Assembly: GCA_028280715.1 (NCBI GenBank) | Contig: JANQLG010000030.1 | Span: forward strand, 1-64,000 | Direction: 5' to 3' | DNA from: Spongiibacteraceae bacterium | Lineage (GTDB): Bacteria > Pseudomonadota > Gammaproteobacteria > Pseudomonadales > Dasaniaceae | DNA length: 64,000 nt | In this document: piece by piece, positions 56,111-64,000 of the stretch | Layout: each line of letters begins with the position of its first letter | Numbering within the stretch: position 1 is the first letter of the stretch | Notes under the pieces: generated by a model | Databases searched by the model: none | What the model was told of the DNA's origin: nothing | The model's input: only the letters and a program-made list of their open reading frames with translations | Made by a program: the position numbers and the translations under genes

Positions 56111-57475
56111 ATGACCGACCATAAAGTCTTGATCATTGATGACGAACCAGACATCCGTGAATTACTGGAAATAACTATCTCTCGCATGGGCATTGAAACC
56201 CAAAGTGCCAAAGATGTCAGCAGCGCTATTGCCGCACTCGATGAAAACAACTTTGACCTCTGCCTAACCGACATGAAATTACCTGATGGCGAAGGGCTTG
56301 AAATTATTGAACATATTCAAAAACATTTTCCCGCTACACCTGTAGCAATGATTACTGCCTTTGGCAGTATAGAAACTGCTATCAATGCATTAAAAGCAGG
56401 CGCCTTTGATTTTCTCAACAAACCTATCGATTTAGATCGACTACGCGAATTGATTGATACCGCATTGAAAGTTAGCGTCAGCGGTGATGTCGTTGAATAT
56501 AGTGATCAAGTCCAGCTATTGGGAAATGCTTCCACCATTGAGAGCCTAAGACAAAAAATAACTAAACTATCCCGCAGCCAGGCTCCCGTCTATATCAGTG
56601 GCGAATCGGGTAGTGGTAAAGAAGTCGTAGCGCGCTTAATTCATGCCAACGGCCCAAGAGGCAGCAAACCTTTCATACCTGTTAACTGTGGTGCCATACC
56701 CAGTGAATTAATGGAAAGCGAATTTTTTGGTCACGTTAAAGGTAGCTTTACGGGTGCTTTAGAAAATAAAAAAGGGTTATTTGAAGCTGCACAAGGCGGC
56801 ACACTATTTCTTGACGAAGTCGCCGATTTACCCCTACCGATGCAGGTTAAATTACTCAGAGCAATACAGGAAAAAGCTATCCGAAAAGTTGGCTCCAATG
56901 AAGAAATACCTATTGATGTACGCATACTAAGTGCAACGCACAAGAACCTTGCCGGAGAAGTTGAAGCAGAACGTTTTCGCAACGATCTCTTTTACCGAAT
57001 TAATGTGATTGAATTAAAAGTACCTCCGCTGAGAGAACGCACCGAAGATATCCCGCTATTAGCGGACTTTGCGCTGGCGAAACTAGCCAATGAATGGCAA
57101 ATGGAAAAACCTTCATTGAGCAAAGAGGCTCTTGGAATATTAAAAAGCTATGGCTTTCCTGGCAATGTCAGGGAACTCGAAAACACTTTGGAAAGAGCAT
57201 TTACTCTGTGTGAAAACAATCAAATCACAGAACAAGATTTACAACTAACAGTCGATGCTGCGGTAACAGAAAATATCAACTCATCTCTTTATGAACCACA
57301 AGACCCCGAGTTAGCATTCGGCTCTTTAGAAGATTTTTTAGAAAACATGGAATCAAAAGCCATCAAACTGGCTCTAGAAAAAACACGCTGGAACAAAACA
57401 GCAGCTGCCGAGTTACTTGGCATGTCTTTTAGACAATTACGTTATCGATTAAAGAAACTCAACCTAGAAGAATAA
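56111..57475 (+). CDS. pilR: PilR-type NtrC-family response regulator
   Basis: The 454-residue regulator has a receiver domain with the phosphoacceptor aspartate in DLCLTDMKLPDGEG, and a sigma54-activating AAA domain with Walker A GESGSGKE and the sigma54 contact loop GSFTGA. A C-terminal Fis-type helix-turn-helix (NKTAAAELLGMSFRQLRYRLKKL) follows. It starts 30 nt after pilS, forming a two-gene operon. Pilin gene promoters requiring sigma54 would be its targets; no pilin gene is in this window. Confidence 0.92.
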   Translation: MTDHKVLIIDDEPDIRELLEITISRMGIETQSAKDVSSAIAALDENNFDLCLTDMKLPDGEGLEIIEHIQKHFPATPVAMITAFGSIETAINALKAGAFDFLNKPIDLDRLRELIDTALKVSVSGDVVEYSDQVQLLGNASTIESLRQKITKLSRSQAPVYISGESGSGKEVVARLIHANGPRGSKPFIPVNCGAIPSELMESEFFGHVKGSFTGALENKKGLFEAAQGGTLFLDEVADLPLPMQVKLLRAIQEKAIRKVGSNEEIPIDVRILSATHKNLAGEVEAERFRNDLFYRINVIELKVPPLRERTEDIPLLADFALAKLANEWQMEKPSLSKEALGILKSYGFPGNVRELENTLERAFTLCENNQITEQDLQLTVDAAVTENINSSLYEPQDPELAFGSLEDFLENMESKAIKLALEKTRWNKTAAAELLGMSFRQLRYRLKKLNLEE

Positions 57476-57500
57476 AATTGCTAGAGAATTCGAGCGACAT

Positions 57501-58472
57501 TTAACTGTTAACCAAACGCAACTCGCGAGGTAGCGAGAAGGTAATATTTTCTTCACGCCCAAGCATTTCTTCAGGCTTATTCGCGCCCAATGTGCAAAGT
57601 CTATCAATAACCTGCCGGACTAAAACTTCGGGTGCTGATGCACCAGCCGTAATCCCAATACATTGTTTTGATTCTAGCCATAAGGCATCAATATCATCAG
57701 CAGAATCAATTAAATAAGACTCTGCCCCCATCCGCTCTGCTAACTCACGCAAACGATTAGAATTGGAACTGTTTGGAGATCCAACTACTAACATCAAATC
57801 ACACTCAGAGGATAATTGTTTTACTGCATCCTGGCGGTTTTGAGTGGCATAACAAATGTCATCTTTGCGAGGACCGGCAATGTCGGGGAATTTCTTTCTC
57901 AACGCATCAATCACTTGCGCAGTATCATCCATCGAGAGCGTCGTTTGCGTCACATAAGATAAAGCCTGTGGATTTGAAACTGATAACTCGTTTACCTGCT
58001 CAACATCTTCCACCAAGTAGATATCTCCTCCTTGGGAAAAATCATATTGGCCCATAGTTCCTTCGACTTCAGGATGCCCTTTATGGCCAATCAAAATACA
58101 TTCCCTGCCCTCCTGAGAGAATTTAGCGACCTCCATATGTACTTTGGTCACTAATGGGCAGGTGGCATCAAAAACTTTTAATCCACGCTGCTTGGCTTCT
58201 TCCTGCACTGCGAGCGATACACCGTGAGCACTAAAAATGACAATGGTGTCATCAGGCACTTCATGCAATTCATCAACAAAAATAGCACCACGCGAACGCA
58301 AATCGTCAACCACAAATTTGTTATGGACCACTTCATGCCGAACATAAATAGGACCACCGAATATTTCCAGCGCGCGGTTAACAATCTCTATCGCACGATC
58401 AACACCAGCACAAAAGCCCCGTGGGTTGGCCATTTTGATTTTGATACCAGTAGTCAATTGTTCTGCTGTCAT
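57501..58472 (-). CDS. ispH: 4-hydroxy-3-methylbut-2-enyl diphosphate reductase
   Basis: This iron-sulfur enzyme catalyses the last step of the MEP isoprenoid pathway, yielding IPP and DMAPP. The three cluster cysteines appear in [26 protein letters not shown] and [11 protein letters not shown]. Substrate-binding motifs are [20 protein letters not shown] and NSSNSNRL. Length 323 is normal. It converges with pilR and leads the ispH-fkpB-lspA-ileS-ribF-murJ set in reverse reading order (murJ and ribF lie upstream on the minus strand). Confidence 0.96.
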   Translation of the reverse strand: MTAEQLTTGIKIKMANPRGFCAGVDRAIEIVNRALEIFGGPIYVRHEVVHNKFVVDDLRSRGAIFVDELHEVPDDTIVIFSAHGVSLAVQEEAKQRGLKVFDATCPLVTKVHMEVAKFSQEGRECILIGHKGHPEVEGTMGQYDFSQGGDIYLVEDVEQVNELSVSNPQALSYVTQTTLSMDDTAQVIDALRKKFPDIAGPRKDDICYATQNRQDAVKQLSSECDLMLVVGSPNSSNSNRLRELAERMGAESYLIDSADDIDALWLESKQCIGITAGASAPEVLVRQVIDRLCTLGANKPEEMLGREENITFSLPRELRLVNS

Positions 58473-58499
58473 CAGTTGTATCTCTGGATTATTTGAAGA

Positions 58500-58940
58500 C
58501 TAGGCAGCTTCCACTGCAATAATTTCCACATCAAACAGAATAGTACGCCCAGCCAAGGGATGATTAAAGTCAATTTCGATACGATCACCGTCGATAGATT
58601 TCACCACTCCTGGCAGCTCTGATTGGCTGGCATCAGCAAAGGAGATTACTAGCCCCTCGGCTATCTCCATATCCTTGGAAAAATCTTGTCTGGTAAAAAC
58701 CTGAACGTTATTAGGGTTGGGTTGACCAAAAGCATCCTCTGGCAAAATAGTGAACTGCCTGGACTCTCCCGCACTTAAACCTAACAGTTTATCTTCAAAA
58801 CCCTGCAACAAACTACCATCACCAATTACAAAGCTGGCCGGAGACTTTTCAAAAGTTGAATCAATAACATCGCCCTCAGGAAATTTCAAAGCAAAATGTA
58901 AAGTAACACGGGAGTTTTTATCAACGACAGAAGTACTCAT
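58500..58940 (-). CDS. fkpB: FKBP-type peptidyl-prolyl isomerase (SlyD-like)
   Basis: The 146-residue protein has the FKBP core with an inserted chaperone flap: SRVTLHFALKFPEGDVIDSTF, GDGSLLQGFEDKLLGLSAGE and FNHPLAGRTILFDVEIIAVE. This is the FkpB (SlpA) type that stands between lspA and ispH in many gammaproteobacteria. No His-rich metal-binding tail is present. It catalyses proline isomerisation in the cytoplasm. Confidence 0.93.
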   Translation of the reverse strand: MSTSVVDKNSRVTLHFALKFPEGDVIDSTFEKSPASFVIGDGSLLQGFEDKLLGLSAGESRQFTILPEDAFGQPNPNNVQVFTRQDFSKDMEIAEGLVISFADASQSELPGVVKSIDGDRIEIDFNHPLAGRTILFDVEIIAVEAA

Positions 58941-58967
58941 AAAACACTCATGAGAAAAAGAAGAAAA

Positions 58968-59459
58968 TCAATCCTGGCTTTTATGCTTTTCTGGATTTAA
59001 AAACATATCCAGAATCATTAAACCAGCACCAATGGTGATAGCGGAATCTGCAATATTAAAGGCCGGAAAATAATGCGACTGATAATGAACCTGGATGAAA
59101 TCCACTACATAGCCCAACAACAAGCGATCCCACAAGTTACCGACGGCGCCGCCTAAAATAAACGCCAAACTGGCCGCAAGTAGTTTCTCTTCGGCTTTAA
59201 GGCGCGACAACCAAACAACTAACACCACACTAACCACAGCAGACAAAATAGCAAAAAACCATCGCTGCCAGCCACCTGCATCAGCTAAAAAGCTAAAGGC
59301 AGCGCCGGTGTTGTGTAGCAGAGTTAGATTAAACACCGGTAAAACTTCTAAAGGTACGCCGTAGCTCAATTGACTAGAGGCAAGTGTTTTTGTCCACTGA
59401 TCAAGAGCAATGATGACCAATGCTACCCCTAACCAAACCGCTGTCTGCTGCAACTTCAT
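58968..59459 (-). CDS. lspA: lipoprotein signal peptidase
   Basis: This 163-residue inner-membrane aspartic protease cleaves the signal peptides of prolipoproteins. Four membrane helices are evident. The two catalytic aspartates lie in LLGYVVDFIQVH and FNIADSAITIGA, and the conserved GAVGNLWDRL is present. It processes the several lipoproteins in this window. It follows ileS, as is usual. Confidence 0.96.
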   Translation of the reverse strand: MKLQQTAVWLGVALVIIALDQWTKTLASSQLSYGVPLEVLPVFNLTLLHNTGAAFSFLADAGGWQRWFFAILSAVVSVVLVVWLSRLKAEEKLLAASLAFILGGAVGNLWDRLLLGYVVDFIQVHYQSHYFPAFNIADSAITIGAGLMILDMFLNPEKHKSQD

Positions 59460-59489
59460 CGAGATAAAATCCTTCAGCCCGCAAAAACG

Positions 59490-62294
59490 TTATACGTAAA
59501 AGCGCTCTTCACCAGAACCTTCTATATTATCCACGCAGCGGCCGCATAGTGTTTCGTGCTCTGCATGAGACCCCACATCTTCTCGGTGATGCCAGCAGCG
59601 CTCACATTTAGGATGAGCACTAGCCTTAACAGCCACCTCTAACCCATCGACATCGGTAGCCGTGGCATTGTTTGATTCAGATAGCGAAGCAACATCCGCA
59701 GTAGACGTAATCAACACAAAGCGTAATTCATTACCTAGTTTTTCAAGTACTGCACCCAAATCTGACTCACAATACAAGGTCACTTCAGCCTGAAGTGACC
59801 CACCGATGTCGCCTTCGGCACGCTTAGCTTCCAGTACTTTATTAACCGCATTTTTCACATCCATGACTTTACGCCAATAATCGGCATTGAGTTCAGCCAC
59901 ATCATCCAAGAGGGTTAAACCGTCATACCATTGTGTTAAGAAGACTGACTCTTCCTTTTCACCGGGAACAAATTGCCAAAGCTCATCAGCGGTAAAGCTG
60001 GTAATTGGCGCGATCCAACGAACCATTGCTCTGGCAATATGATAAAGCGCTGTCTGCGCAGATCGACGCGCCAAGCTATTTTCCTTTGTTGTGTACTGAC
60101 GATCTTTAATCACATCGAGATAAAAGCCGCCAAGCTCCAACACACAAAAGTTATGTAACTTTTGGTAGATAGTATGAAATTGATAAGCATCGTAGGCTTC
60201 GACAATTTCCTGCTGCAAACGAGCAGCAGCATCAACCACCCAGCGGTCCAGCGCCAGCATATTTTCGTTAGGTACTAAATGCTGCTCCGGCTCAAAACCA
60301 TCCATATTGGATAACAAGAAACGCGCCGTGTTACGTATACGACGATAAGAGTCGGCGGTACGCTTAAAGTTCTCATCGCTGACTGTCATTTCATTACGAT
60401 AGTCAGTAGCCGCCACCCACAACCTGAGAATATCAGCACCCATAGTACTCATCACTTTTTGTGGTGCGATAACATTACCCAGGGACTTGGACATCTTGCG
60501 TCCCTGCGTATCGACGGTAAAACCGTGGGTCAATACTGCTTTATATGGCGCGACATTGTTCATCGCCATAGAGGTTTTCAGGGACGACTGGAACCAGCCC
60601 CGGTGTTGATCAGAACCTTCCAGATACAGGTCCGCAGGGAAGCTTAGCTCATTGCGACGCTCAATCACCGAAAAATGGGTAACACCTGAATCAAACCATA
60701 CATCCAAAGTATCGGTTACCTTGCTATAGCTATCCGCCTCTTCACCCAGCAACTCGGCTGGATCAAGATCAAACCAAGCATCCATCCCTTCTTTTTCAAC
60801 GCGCTGAGCTACTTGTTCAATTAACTCAGCCGTATTGGGATGAAGCTCTTGGGTTTCTTTATTCACAAACAAGGCAATAGGAACACCCCAAGTACGCTGA
60901 CGAGAAATACACCAATCGGGAGAAGAATCTAGCATGCTGTCGATGCGCGCCTTACCCCAATCGGGCATCCACTGCACCTTTTCTACTTCTGACTTAACGT
61001 CATTCAGTAGATTATTTTTGGTCATACTGACAAACCACTGCGGAGTCGCGCGGAAAATCAGTGGGGTTTTAGTCCGCCAGCAATGGGGGAAGCTATGGGT
61101 AATTTTACCCTGACACAACAATGCGCCCTTCTCTTCCAACACAGCAATGACTTTTTCGTCAACCTTGTAGACATGCTCTCCGGCAAACAACTCGACATCC
61201 GAGCGATAGACGCCGTGATCATCAATATAGTTGAGGGTTTCAATACCGTACTTTGAACCAACAGCGAAATCGTCGGCACCGTGATCAGGTGCAGTATGGA
61301 CACAACCGGTACCCGCATCGGTGGTGACATGATCACCCAGAATCACCGGCACCTGGCGATCGTAAAACGGATGCTGAAGCTGAAGCTGCTCGAGTACCTG
61401 CCCCTTACAACGACCAACAACAGAAAACTCCTCAATACCAGAGCGAGACAACACACTCTCGTGCAAAGCTTCCGCCAACAACAAACGCTCATCGCCCGCT
61501 TGCACAACCACGTAGTCCAGCTCAGCATTCAAACTCACCGCCTGGTTAGCAGGCAGAGTCCAAGGTGTCGTAGTCCAGATAACGACTGATACCTTACCTT
61601 CGCCGCCTAAGTCAGGAATGGCAGATGTCAGCTTTGCCTCATCGACAACAGCAAAACGCACATCGATGGAGAAAGACTCTTTATCCTGATACTCCACTTC
61701 GGCTTCCGCCAACGCAGAACCACCAACCACACTCCAGTAGACCGGCTTAAAGCCTTTATGCAAATGACCATTAGCAGCAATCTTACCCAGCGAACGAATA
61801 ATATCGGCTTCGGTTTCAAAGGCCATGGTCAGGTAAGGATTATCCCAATCACCTAACACGCCTAATCGAACAAAATCTTTTTTCTGCCCCTCTACCTGAC
61901 GCCCTGCATAGTCTCGACATTTTTGACGGAAGGTTTTGAAGTCAACCTTAGCACCAGCTTTACCAACTTTCTTTTCCACATTGTGTTCGATTGGCAAACC
62001 ATGGCAGTCCCAACCGGGAATATAAGGCGCATCGAAACCACTCAAGGTTTTTGACTTTACAATAAAATCTTTGAGAATCTTGTTCACCGCATGGCCGATA
62101 TGAATATCGCCATTGGCATAGGGGGGACCATCGTGTAACACAAATTTTGGACGACCAGCACTGGCTTCACGAATTTTTTGATAGAGATTATTTTGTTGCC
62201 AGCGTTTTAAGGTTTCTGGCTCACGCTGAGCCAGATTGGCCTTCATTGGAAAAGCCGTTTTTGGCAAATTTAATGTGTGCTTGTAATCACTCAT
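59490..62294 (-). CDS. ileS: isoleucyl-tRNA synthetase
   Basis: The 934-residue class I synthetase has the HIGH motif in [16 protein letters not shown] (about residues 57-72) and the KMSKS motif in [10 protein letters not shown] (about 600). The editing domain contains [15 protein letters not shown]. The C-terminal zinc ribbon has paired cysteines in CERCWHH and CGRCVDN, typical of the bacterial eubacterial-type enzyme. It is 30 nt upstream of lspA and 35 nt downstream of ribF. Confidence 0.97.
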   Translation of the reverse strand: MSDYKHTLNLPKTAFPMKANLAQREPETLKRWQQNNLYQKIREASAGRPKFVLHDGPPYANGDIHIGHAVNKILKDFIVKSKTLSGFDAPYIPGWDCHGLPIEHNVEKKVGKAGAKVDFKTFRQKCRDYAGRQVEGQKKDFVRLGVLGDWDNPYLTMAFETEADIIRSLGKIAANGHLHKGFKPVYWSVVGGSALAEAEVEYQDKESFSIDVRFAVVDEAKLTSAIPDLGGEGKVSVVIWTTTPWTLPANQAVSLNAELDYVVVQAGDERLLLAEALHESVLSRSGIEEFSVVGRCKGQVLEQLQLQHPFYDRQVPVILGDHVTTDAGTGCVHTAPDHGADDFAVGSKYGIETLNYIDDHGVYRSDVELFAGEHVYKVDEKVIAVLEEKGALLCQGKITHSFPHCWRTKTPLIFRATPQWFVSMTKNNLLNDVKSEVEKVQWMPDWGKARIDSMLDSSPDWCISRQRTWGVPIALFVNKETQELHPNTAELIEQVAQRVEKEGMDAWFDLDPAELLGEEADSYSKVTDTLDVWFDSGVTHFSVIERRNELSFPADLYLEGSDQHRGWFQSSLKTSMAMNNVAPYKAVLTHGFTVDTQGRKMSKSLGNVIAPQKVMSTMGADILRLWVAATDYRNEMTVSDENFKRTADSYRRIRNTARFLLSNMDGFEPEQHLVPNENMLALDRWVVDAAARLQQEIVEAYDAYQFHTIYQKLHNFCVLELGGFYLDVIKDRQYTTKENSLARRSAQTALYHIARAMVRWIAPITSFTADELWQFVPGEKEESVFLTQWYDGLTLLDDVAELNADYWRKVMDVKNAVNKVLEAKRAEGDIGGSLQAEVTLYCESDLGAVLEKLGNELRFVLITSTADVASLSESNNATATDVDGLEVAVKASAHPKCERCWHHREDVGSHAEHETLCGRCVDNIEGSGEERFYV

Positions 62295-62328
62295 GCTTTT
62301 ACTATTTCGTCGTTTAATTCTTTACAAC

Positions 62329-63294
62329 TCAGTGCGTTGACTTTGCGCTAACAAAATACTCTCGACTGGTCTTGATATCTTTAGCAATCTGCTCTTTCAA
62401 TTCATCTATCGACGCAAACTTTTTCTCATCACGAATTTTATATTTAAAAAATACATCGATGTGCTGTCGATAAATATCCTGATTAAAATCCAGAATATGA
62501 ACTTCTAAAATTGCCTTTACACCATCATCAACTGTGGGGCGGGTACCCACATTAGCCACTCCTAAATAGTGCTTGTCGGCCGTGCCTGATCCACCCTTAC
62601 CTTGTATAGCTACTTCCACCGCGTAAACACCATTGATCGGCGAACGCAGCCGATTCAATTTAACATTGGCAGTTGGCGTTCCCAGCTGCCGACCCAGTTG
62701 TTGCCCTTCGGTTACCCGTCCTGAAATACTGTAAGGCCTCCCCAATAGCTCAGCAGCTAATCCGAAATCTGAACTCTCCAGTGTTCGACGAATTCTTGTG
62801 CTGCTAATTCGCTCACCATGCAGCGACTGCGTTTCGGTAGCCACCACATCAAAACCGTTTTGCTTCCCCAGTTTTTTTAACAGTTCAAAATCACCGGTAC
62901 GATCACGACCAAAACGCAGATCATCGCCAATGATCATGTAGCGGGTATCAAGTCCGGTTAAAAACACCTCATCGGCAAACTCATTGGCCCCCATCGATCG
63001 CAACTGAGTTGTAAATGGCAGCACCAATAAGCGGTCAATGCCTAACTGCGCCAACGCCCTGAATTTTTCCCGTAAATTCATCAATCGCGGTGGCGCATCC
63101 TTCGGGGAAAAATATTCGCGCGGGAGCGGCTCAAATATCACTACCGTCGTCGGCAAGCCCAATTCCTGACCCTTTGCCATCAAAGTCGATAAAACTTTTT
63201 GATGACCTTTATGAACGCCATCAAAGGCACCGAGCGTACACACGCAACCCCGATGTCTAGGGCGAAGATTCTGTAGGCCTCGGATTAGCTCCAT
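62329..63294 (-). CDS. ribF: bifunctional riboflavin kinase / FAD synthetase
   Basis: The 321-residue protein makes FMN from riboflavin and FAD from FMN. The N-terminal nucleotidyltransferase domain has CTLGAFDGVHKGHQKVLST and the nucleotide-binding STRIRRTLESSDFGLAAELL. The C-terminal kinase domain has GTPTANVKLN and GVANVGTRPTVDDG. The gene stands between murJ and ileS, the common gammaproteobacterial order. Confidence 0.96.
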   Translation of the reverse strand: MELIRGLQNLRPRHRGCVCTLGAFDGVHKGHQKVLSTLMAKGQELGLPTTVVIFEPLPREYFSPKDAPPRLMNLREKFRALAQLGIDRLLVLPFTTQLRSMGANEFADEVFLTGLDTRYMIIGDDLRFGRDRTGDFELLKKLGKQNGFDVVATETQSLHGERISSTRIRRTLESSDFGLAAELLGRPYSISGRVTEGQQLGRQLGTPTANVKLNRLRSPINGVYAVEVAIQGKGGSGTADKHYLGVANVGTRPTVDDGVKAILEVHILDFNQDIYRQHIDVFFKYKIRDEKKFASIDELKEQIAKDIKTSREYFVSAKSTH

Positions 63295-63383
63295 GAAAGT
63301 GTCGAATTGATCTGCCGGCTAATAAAATAGCGCGTGATTATAGCTCAGCCACGGTGCCGGCTCCACCGGGAAATGCAGCTAAA

Positions 63384-64000
63384 TCAGCCAGTTGTGCTGC
63401 TATGTGCACGGAAATCGCCAGGTCTGGCGCCCACCAGGAACAGTGTCACAAAGTAACTTAGCGCACCAGCAACACACAACACAATGAGTTGCATCGCACG
63501 TTGCCACCATATCAATTCTGAGAGCAGTGCAGCTTCTGGCATCAGCCAGATCACCACTACACTCATTACTGATGCGGCCAATACTAACCGAAGCAATGCT
63601 GAGAAGAACCCCGACATTGGCGAATAAACACCGTCTTTCACCAACCCGCGGTAAAGTAAACCGGCATTAATTAGTGCCGATAAGGATGTAGCCAAAGCCA
63701 AACCGATATGCCCGACTTTGAAATAGATATGTAAAGGCACCACAAAGGCCACATTGAGCACCATATTCACCACCATGGCGATAATGCCGATTTTGACCGG
63801 CGTTTTCGTATCCTGCCGAGAAAAATAACCGGGGGCCAACACTTTAATCAACATAAAGGCCAGCAAACCCAAGGCATAGGCACGAAGACTCAACGCAGCC
63901 ATACCCACATCGTGCAAAGTCAGTTTGCCGTATTGAAACAACGTCACCAGAATGGGCTCCGCAAGGATCATCAGCGCTACCGTTGAAGGTATGCCAATGA
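63384..64000 (-). CDS. murJ: lipid II flippase MurJ, C-terminal part (runs off window)
   Basis: Only about 205 C-terminal codons are inside the window; the frame stays open through position 64000 (reading IGIPSTVAL before MILAEP). LAEPILVTLFQYGKLTLHDVG, LLAFMLIKVLAPGYFSRQDT and KIGIIAMVVNMVLNVAFVVP are characteristic of MurJ. About six hydrophobic helices are visible. MurJ flips lipid II across the inner membrane for peptidoglycan synthesis. The truncation is due to the window edge, not a mutation. Confidence 0.93.
   Translation of the reverse strand, partial: IGIPSTVALMILAEPILVTLFQYGKLTLHDVGMAALSLRAYALGLLAFMLIKVLAPGYFSRQDTKTPVKIGIIAMVVNMVLNVAFVVPLHIYFKVGHIGLALATSLSALINAGLLYRGLVKDGVYSPMSGFFSALLRLVLAASVMSVVVIWLMPEAALLSELIWWQRAMQLIVLCVAGALSYFVTLFLVGARPGDFRAHSSTTG

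Overview
The window is chromosomal DNA of a gammaproteobacterium. AT content is moderately high, and genes carry frequent GTG/TTG starts. Gene order over long stretches resembles Pseudomonas as I remember it: clpB-pgeF-rluD-bamD-pilS-pilR-ispH-fkpB-lspA-ileS-ribF-murJ; DUF2069-wrbA-arsC-yihY-thioredoxin-acyP; and tRNA-Ala near gltX. Together with the AlgP/H1-like protein and many lipoproteins of marine type, this suggests a marine relative of Pseudomonadales/Cellvibrionales. The genus cannot be fixed from the sequence alone. No phage, insertion sequence, CRISPR array, integron or toxin-antitoxin pair was seen.

Layout. 1-3.7 kb: tRNA-Ala, fimV and gltX. 4-7.6 kb: an accessory stretch with two lipoproteins that share a C-terminal module, and a LexA-type box in front of a 31-codon ORF and an 88-residue unknown. 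7.6-13 kb: yejK, a CBS protein, a DUF3301 protein, pykA (with a HexR-like site), arfB and an HDOD protein. 13-20.5 kb: rapA, a hexose-6-P mutarotase, nhaA, SOS-controlled dinB, an unknown and a DUF1244 protein. 20.9-30.6 kb: histone-H1-like protein, an exported protein with four Cys-paired repeats, a GGDEF-EAL protein with an altered EAL domain, an RND efflux pair and a PilZ protein. 30.7-40.8 kb: a lipoprotein peptidase, efpL, glpE, sppA, the wrbA-arsC and yihY-acyP groups, a DUF4124 protein, an orphan PhnD-like binding protein and an unknown membrane protein. 41-46.2 kb: a five-gene ABC operon with one ATPase, three different HlyD-type adaptors and one MacB-type permease. 46.5-64 kb: the conserved clpB-to-murJ block, interrupted by a ParA-like ATPase and nadE.

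How the genes connect. Envelope and export functions dominate: RND pump, three-adaptor ABC exporter, BamD, LspA, SppA, MurJ and several lipoproteins. Nucleotide second-messenger parts appear twice (GGDEF-EAL and PilZ flanking the RND pair). Two LexA-type boxes define an SOS component: dinB, and a small unknown locus. PilS/PilR are present, but the minor pilin genes that usually follow them are not.

Most unusual signals: the three-adaptor ABC operon with a 35-bp palindrome before it; a 14-bp tandem repeat running into the clpB start codon so that each unit carries a Shine-Dalgarno-like AGG; the SOS-box small-ORF locus; the Cys-paired repeat protein; and a perfect palindrome whose ends are the stop codons of two convergent genes.
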